Positions 59,191 to 64,000 of a stretch of DNA of 64,000 nt are shown piece by piece. Location of the stretch: contig JABCPU010000266.1 of assembly GCA_016800925.1 (NCBI GenBank), positions 29,903-93,902 of the forward strand, given 5' to 3'. The notes beneath the pieces are model-generated. The model worked only from the letters and a program-made list of their open reading frames with translations. It was not told the origin of the DNA and did not search any database. The position numbers were made by a program, and so were the translations under genes. The first letter of the stretch is position 1; each line of letters opens with the position of its first letter. Origin of the DNA: Suillus spraguei. Taxonomy: Eukaryota; Basidiomycota; Agaricomycetes; Boletales; Suillaceae.

Positions 59191-61234
59191 GCAGTGAATA
59201 CTGTGGCTTTCGAATGCATTGAGAAATGACGACGCAGTGCAATCTCGCTCACCCAGGTTTCATTAAATGGCACAAATGCAGTTATGTTTGAGATCTAGGC
59301 GACGAGGAGGAGGTACGCCGAGTCTGAGATTGATCAAGTGAGATTCTATGTTCGTCAATACGATCTACGAAAACTGTGTCCCCATGGTCCAAATTGCTGT
59401 GTTGAGACTCGTTATGCGAACGCTATGCTATAATGTTGATGACTTTACCGACGCTGCGAGAGTTGCGGTCTCTCTTGTTCCGCTGACAATGGGACCTGCC
59501 TGCCGAAAATCTCTCAGACTTATGAAGGCATTTCCTCATGAAGTTCGTCCCAAATGATTGCTGCGAGATTTTGAATGAGATCCGCGCGAGGAGAGTGATT
59601 GTTTAGAAGTGGAAGTCACCACGGTAGTGAATAAAAGAGCTAGAAAGAACGATGAACACAAAGTGACAACACAGAAGACGCCATAATAGTGGTGTACAGA
59701 GGCCACACAGCATGTGATACGATGAACGGAAATGGCCGCCATGCCACAGAACCAAACAACACAGCATGACGTTTGTGGACAGAAATTTGTAGATGAAGTC
59801 CTTGAATCTTTTGCTGATCTTCCTGCTCTTATTTGTGTCAATCGTGCAAGTCCTGATTCCACGTGTCCTTACAGTTGCAATGTGCCGCGTTCTGTTTCTG
59901 TCATGGGTGGTTGTGGAGTCAACTTCTGGTCCGGCGCGCGTTCCTACGTCGACGGTTGGGGTTGGTATAACCCTCAGCAGACGTTTTTTTCCCGTCTATA
60001 TATCTGAATGGGTGCGACGTCGAGCTTGGCCGTGACTGGCTCGCATTTGTAAATGCTAAATTCGATGGGTCTCGATTTCAAGTGCCCTCTGGAGACGGAT
60101 CTTGCACGGCTTTCTGGTGGTCATGGTGGAATTTTCAGCCTGGAGGTACGTGCACCGGATCATTTTAATGTGGCTGAATGATCTTTTGTAGAGAATCTAT
60201 TCATCCTCTTCTTCGTCTGTTATAAACAGAGAAGAAATTCTAGCTATCGTAAGCGGGGTTCATGTTCGTATCCACTGCAGCACAGTGATCATGTTATAGA
60301 CAACTTCTTTGATGATTATGAGAAATTACGAAGACCAGCTCTGTGTGCTTTTATTGGAAATTGCCCATGAACTTTCGGTAGATGAAAATCCATCCATTGA
60401 AGATCTTCGGGACATTATCATTATTTCTCATCATGACTTTGATGTTATTCTAGCATGGAACACTACTCATTTCTATTCACGGCATTCAACTTTTTACAGC
60501 GGTGCAAGATTCTGGAAAGTGAAGCGGGTCACCTTTCCGACTGGCAACCAACCTCGGCTGCCGGTGTTTCACGGAGCATTTTCCCTCAAGCGAGAGTGAC
60601 ACATTCCCTTAACTCGTAAGGCTATCTGTATCACTGATGGGCCAAAGATCGTACCCACCCGTACATGTGTTTTATGGCTGATTGGATATCTTCCATCACA
60701 AACATTCTGGTACGACAATTGACTTGGTCCGCCGTGGCACAGCACGTGCTCCCTGGTAGAACACCAGTCAACTCATATTCGTTATCCGCGCGAAGTCATT
60801 TTCAGCAGCTGCACTACAACGGCTAGGACTACCAGCAGCAATCACAATTGCTGGCGTGATAGAAGGGAAGGAAGATGCAATATGGTTGCCAAAAGCTTAG
60901 TACTTACCATAAGCTTCTAGTAACAGATCGGCATGCCAGTGCGGATGTCTTTATGACAAAGCACGAAAAAACTAAGCGTCGAGCGCTTTCTGCTTGTCTC
61001 CATGCATGATCTTTTAGGTACACGGTACTTTCATTCATAATGGCCCTACTAGGTAATAAAATTCTGATAGATAACTGGTAGCTTAACACTGACACCGTTA
61101 AATCGTGAGTGTACAACAATAAGCACCAAAAAATGACAGATGGACACGCAGTTACATGTATATATAATTGTAATGTCGTCAAATTATGAGAGGGCATCGC
61201 ATTCAATTGTCGTTGATTATCGTCAAGCTCGCAC
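59191..61234. other. Gene-poor, relic ORFs
   Basis: Two kilobases with no complete gene. Around 60020-60100 a plus-strand frame reads NGCDVELGRDWLAFVNAKFD, and at 60309-60599 another reads YEDQLCVLLLEIAHELSVDE followed by NPSIEDLRDIIIISHHDFD. These recall parts of an Agaricomycete multi-copy family with a G-x-D-W motif followed by a helical segment, but I cannot name it. 60600-61234 shows nothing. Confidence 0.4.
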
Positions 61235-62621
61235 TTAAACTTCCGGAGTGCCACTGTACTGCCCAGGGCGTGACTGTTGGGAAAAGACATGTGACGGTAT
61301 GGATGGATTTTGGTATACGTTGCTAGATGAGGTGGTCAGGAGAGTAGGGGAAGGAGGAGAACCTGGGAAGGTGGACGGGTCAGAGGGGTCCTTCACAAGA
61401 CAAGATGAGTGTCAATGCATCACAAAATCAAGAGAAACATACGTAGAGGCGCGGTTGCTCCGTCATTTGTTGTGGCATTGGGAATGGATGAGGATTAGCG
61501 GAGAAAACACTTTGACTATAGCCCGGACCCCCGCCAATGTCGCTGAAAGCAGCCGATGGTGCTGTGGTAGAGCGACGGCGTTTGATAAAGTACCACGTTG
61601 CAAGGCCTATGATAATTGCAGCGCCCACAACTCCACCAACGACACCCCCAGCTATAGCTCCAGCGTTTGAACTTTTTGAGTTATTTGATGATGTCGAGGA
61701 TGCTGTAGGCGAGCCCGAAGAACTGGTCAAAGTAGCAGACGCGGTGCTGGAAGAAGGGACCGAGACAGTTGATTGTGCCTTGGTAGCGGTAGATTCCGGG
61801 AGATCTACAAGAAGGTGAGTGAAACTGCTTCTGCGACGGAAGGTTCACCCTAAGTCTAACCTCCATCGTTTTGCGCCGCGACGGGATCGAACCCGTTAGT
61901 GGTCACCTTCCGACAAAAATTAGATTACACCATTTGAAATGAGTAGTCATGTACTAACGTTCAGGTATGCCCAATTCGGAACTGCAGTACCGGACGGAAT
62001 GTTATTCGGATATCTGTCCACGAAGTGGATTAGAAAAGCTGGAGAATAAGAAAAACCTTGGGAACTGACACTCCAAGGTATATCTGGGTGCAATTGTAGC
62101 TCCAGGAAGACCAGCTACAAGGCAATAAGCGTTAGGTGAAGCCAAGCGTACTTGATACAACCTGAGAAACTCACGTCAGATATGTAGCGTTCTGGCAGTC
62201 GCCGCAAGCGCTGATCAACGAGTAGGTTACTGTACTACATTGGCAATTGTTGGCTTCAGAGGCCGTGGGAGGCGCATAATGGTCGCCAGAAGGTAGAGAA
62301 TTGACTGAATAATCTGTGCCAGAAGTAGTTAGTATAGAAGGCTAAAGGATGCTCAGAAACGAAAACTGCATACCCCCACCCGAGCAGACGCTGTCAAGAT
62401 AGGCAGCAACCAAGCAAGGGGTCTGTTGGAGGCTGTTGTTCATCTGTAGACCACCCAATCACGTATCAGAATCTATATCTTAAAGCTAAGAAACAAAACA
62501 TTACCCAACCATAGGAGGACAAGCATGCCACATCGGATGTCTGCGCAAAGACGCCTCTGGGTACAAGCGCTGCTGCTGCCAGGACCACTATCAGCGACCA
62601 TGCCTTGGATAGCGGCGACAT
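61235..62621 (-). CDS. Secreted/single-span membrane protein, Agaricomycete family
   Basis: The N-terminus is a signal peptide (MSPLSKAWSLIVVLAAAALV, cleavage likely after GVFA). The extracellular part has conserved Cys: TPCLVAAYLDSVC, NNCQCSTVTYSLISACGDCQ, NATYLTWSSW, NCTQIYLGV, and a WAYLN block followed by VTTNGFDPVAAQND. A Ser/Thr-rich stretch (TASATLTSSSGSPTASSTS pattern) leads to a single membrane helix GAIAGGVVGGVVGAAIIIGL with a basic stop (KRRRS). The cytosolic tail is Pro/Ser-rich and ends SGTPEV. This layout (Cys-rich ectodomain, Ser/Thr stalk, glycine-rich helix) is very common in mushroom genomes; it resembles a wall sensor but its function is unknown. At least seven exons. The ATG is at 62621. 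Confidence 0.82.
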
Positions 62622-64000
62622 GACGGATAGAAGGAAGGATAACCTGAGGGAAGACGGGAAGGGGCGATTCGAAAACCTCGAGTTACATATAGTAATTAGG
62701 TACTAGTTGTTCCTTATGGCAGTTCGACATGCATCAATTGCCAAGATTGATTGAACACAGCCTTGGCCGCCTGAGGGTTTTTCGATTAGGTACTCAGGCC
62801 CAGGCTCCGTTCCATGTGTTAAAGCCTAAGGCCCAACACTGATAATATCCGTTTCCTGTCCACGGCAGACTCGTTTTCAAGTAGAATAAAAGTCGTGTAA
62901 GCGATGCGGCATATGCGACGCAAGTCAGGTGTACTGTTATATCAGGGACCCAGAAGTCAGTAGTCACGCAAATGTCACAGCATCATCTTGACAGACTGTC
63001 ACAAGTTCGATTAGTAAGTAGGTCTACGTAGGCGAGCAAGTACTAGTAGTAGTACGTCGTACGAGTCACCAGTAGATATGGTGAGACTCGGCCCGGACAC
63101 GTACTAATATTATATGATCTGGATGAAAATATTCTGCAGCGGCTGCAGCACTGCATGCAGCCATCGGGACACGTGACATTTCTGTGTGACTTGACTTCGC
63201 TATCCTCACTGAATTCTGCTTCAATTAAATGGTGGTTGTTCAACTTATTAATGAGAGAGAATATACCTATGTTAACGTTTAGAATTGTGCCAGCTAGAAA
63301 CATGTTTTGTGAAAGTGCCGATTGTACCGGAAGGTTCGGTTCTAATTGACTCGTCGGAGCTGAGCGGGTTTGGCTGTGCTGTGTAACTTAGCGGAGTTCC
63401 GGCTCATATGCATTTTGTACCTCTCCTGAGATCTACATTTAGACACGTTGTTGGCTTCTGCGTGAGCACAACTTATCAAATGGCCTCTGGCTCGTCCGTA
63501 TAATTCATTGGTGTAGCTATGGCACCTCCGCTGCTCTTGCGATATCTCAAGAAGAATTTCCCTCTGATGGGACTGGGAGTTCGACTGTGTGTCTCATCAA
63601 TCATTGGATCAGTGGTCATGCGAAGTTTCACAAGTGTGAGTATCTCGTGAACAGTTACCCGTTCTCATCACTGGGAAATTGAACTAATATCCATTTTGTG
63701 GCAGTTGGTCGAACATATACTAAAGTAGCTCATGCAGGTCGTATCGGCGCAACCAATACATGTTACAGGTACATACTTGTAAGTACACTGTTTCAATAGT
63801 CTTAAAGTGCTTACAGTCCGCGCGCTGTGAATTTCTTATGCCATCTTGCCAGACCCTTCCAAGTTTTGTCGCGGCGATCATGTCACCGTGTACAAGAATC
63901 TACTCGAGCTCGCGCTGGCGGGTTGCATCATGGGTTATAGAGGAAATGTGACGTGTTCAGCGCTCAGCATCGCAAACGTTACTATTTCTCGTAGTATCGG
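62622..64000. other. Intergenic to window edge, possible 5' exon
   Basis: The promoter of the membrane protein is here; a palindromic CTGCAGCGGCTGCAG lies at about 63134-63148. From about 63510 a plus-strand frame (YGTSAALAISQEEFPSDGTG and ISGHAKFHK) ends at a GTGAGT donor (63636), and a following exon may start after GGCAG (63704). It could be the start of a gene that continues past the window edge, but I recognise no domain. Confidence 0.35.

Noticed and set aside
61869..61935. tRNA-like T arm and acceptor end on the minus strand (GGGTTCGATCCCGTC, then GCGGCGCA)
   Set aside because: No matching 5' acceptor or anticodon arm exists upstream, and the same bases code a family-typical block (VTTNGFDPVAAQND) as an exon of the membrane protein. 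The resemblance is chance.

Overview
The window looks like a 64 kb stretch of a nuclear chromosome from a mushroom-forming basidiomycete (Agaricomycetes). Seen directly: almost every gene is split by many short GT-AG introns of about 50-60 nt, genes lie on both strands with 0.1-0.3 kb spacing, and the housekeeping proteins read as fungal orthologues. Two genes belong to families I know mainly from Agaricomycetes: a DUF7918 protein and a signal-peptide/single-membrane-span protein with a WSSW/WAYL core. No bacterial, organellar or viral gene was recognised.

Left edge (1-1.85 kb): a 480 bp non-autonomous DNA transposon with 30 bp terminal inverted repeats and a 7 bp target duplication, holding a scrap of DDE transposase. 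Core block (1.86-47.6 kb), gene dense: inositol polyphosphate 5-phosphatase, MFS transporter, glia maturation factor, mitochondrial ribosomal protein uL3m, an RRN6-like Pol I factor, mitochondrial carrier, intron-containing tRNA-Phe, XAP5/FAM50A, mitochondrial uS13m, BET3 (TRAPP), BUD23, BCS1, a J-domain/ankyrin/RG-rich protein, LUC7, a large Ser/Pro-rich protein with a putative Ig domain, USP48, GAA1, TAF7, SAM37/metaxin, a DUF7918 protein, AP endonuclease, OTU1, CHMP7 and an aldo-keto reductase. Right block (48-64 kb), gene poor and repeat rich: a decayed second copy of the aldo-keto reductase, about 4 kb of relic sequence, an Old Yellow Enzyme, a tandem array of four tRNA-Leu-like Pol III units, a small two-domain duplicated protein, relic ORFs, and the membrane-anchored protein.

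Functional themes: mitochondrial biogenesis (uL3m, uS13m, BCS1, SAM37, carrier), ribosome and RNA synthesis (RRN6-like, BUD23, LUC7, XAP5, TAF7, tRNA-Phe), ubiquitin (USP48, OTU1) and endomembrane traffic (BET3, GAA1, CHMP7). These are ordinary eukaryotic neighbours, not an operon. Short intergenic gaps imply shared bidirectional promoters (USP48/GAA1, DUF7918/AP endonuclease, BET3/BUD23, XAP5/uS13m, BCS1/J-protein).

Caution: four otherwise healthy genes (MFS, uL3m, uS13m, GAA1) each need one extra base to keep their frame, two or three of them in short homopolymers. This looks like residual sequencing error rather than biology. The damage in the second aldo-keto reductase copy is of a different kind and looks real.
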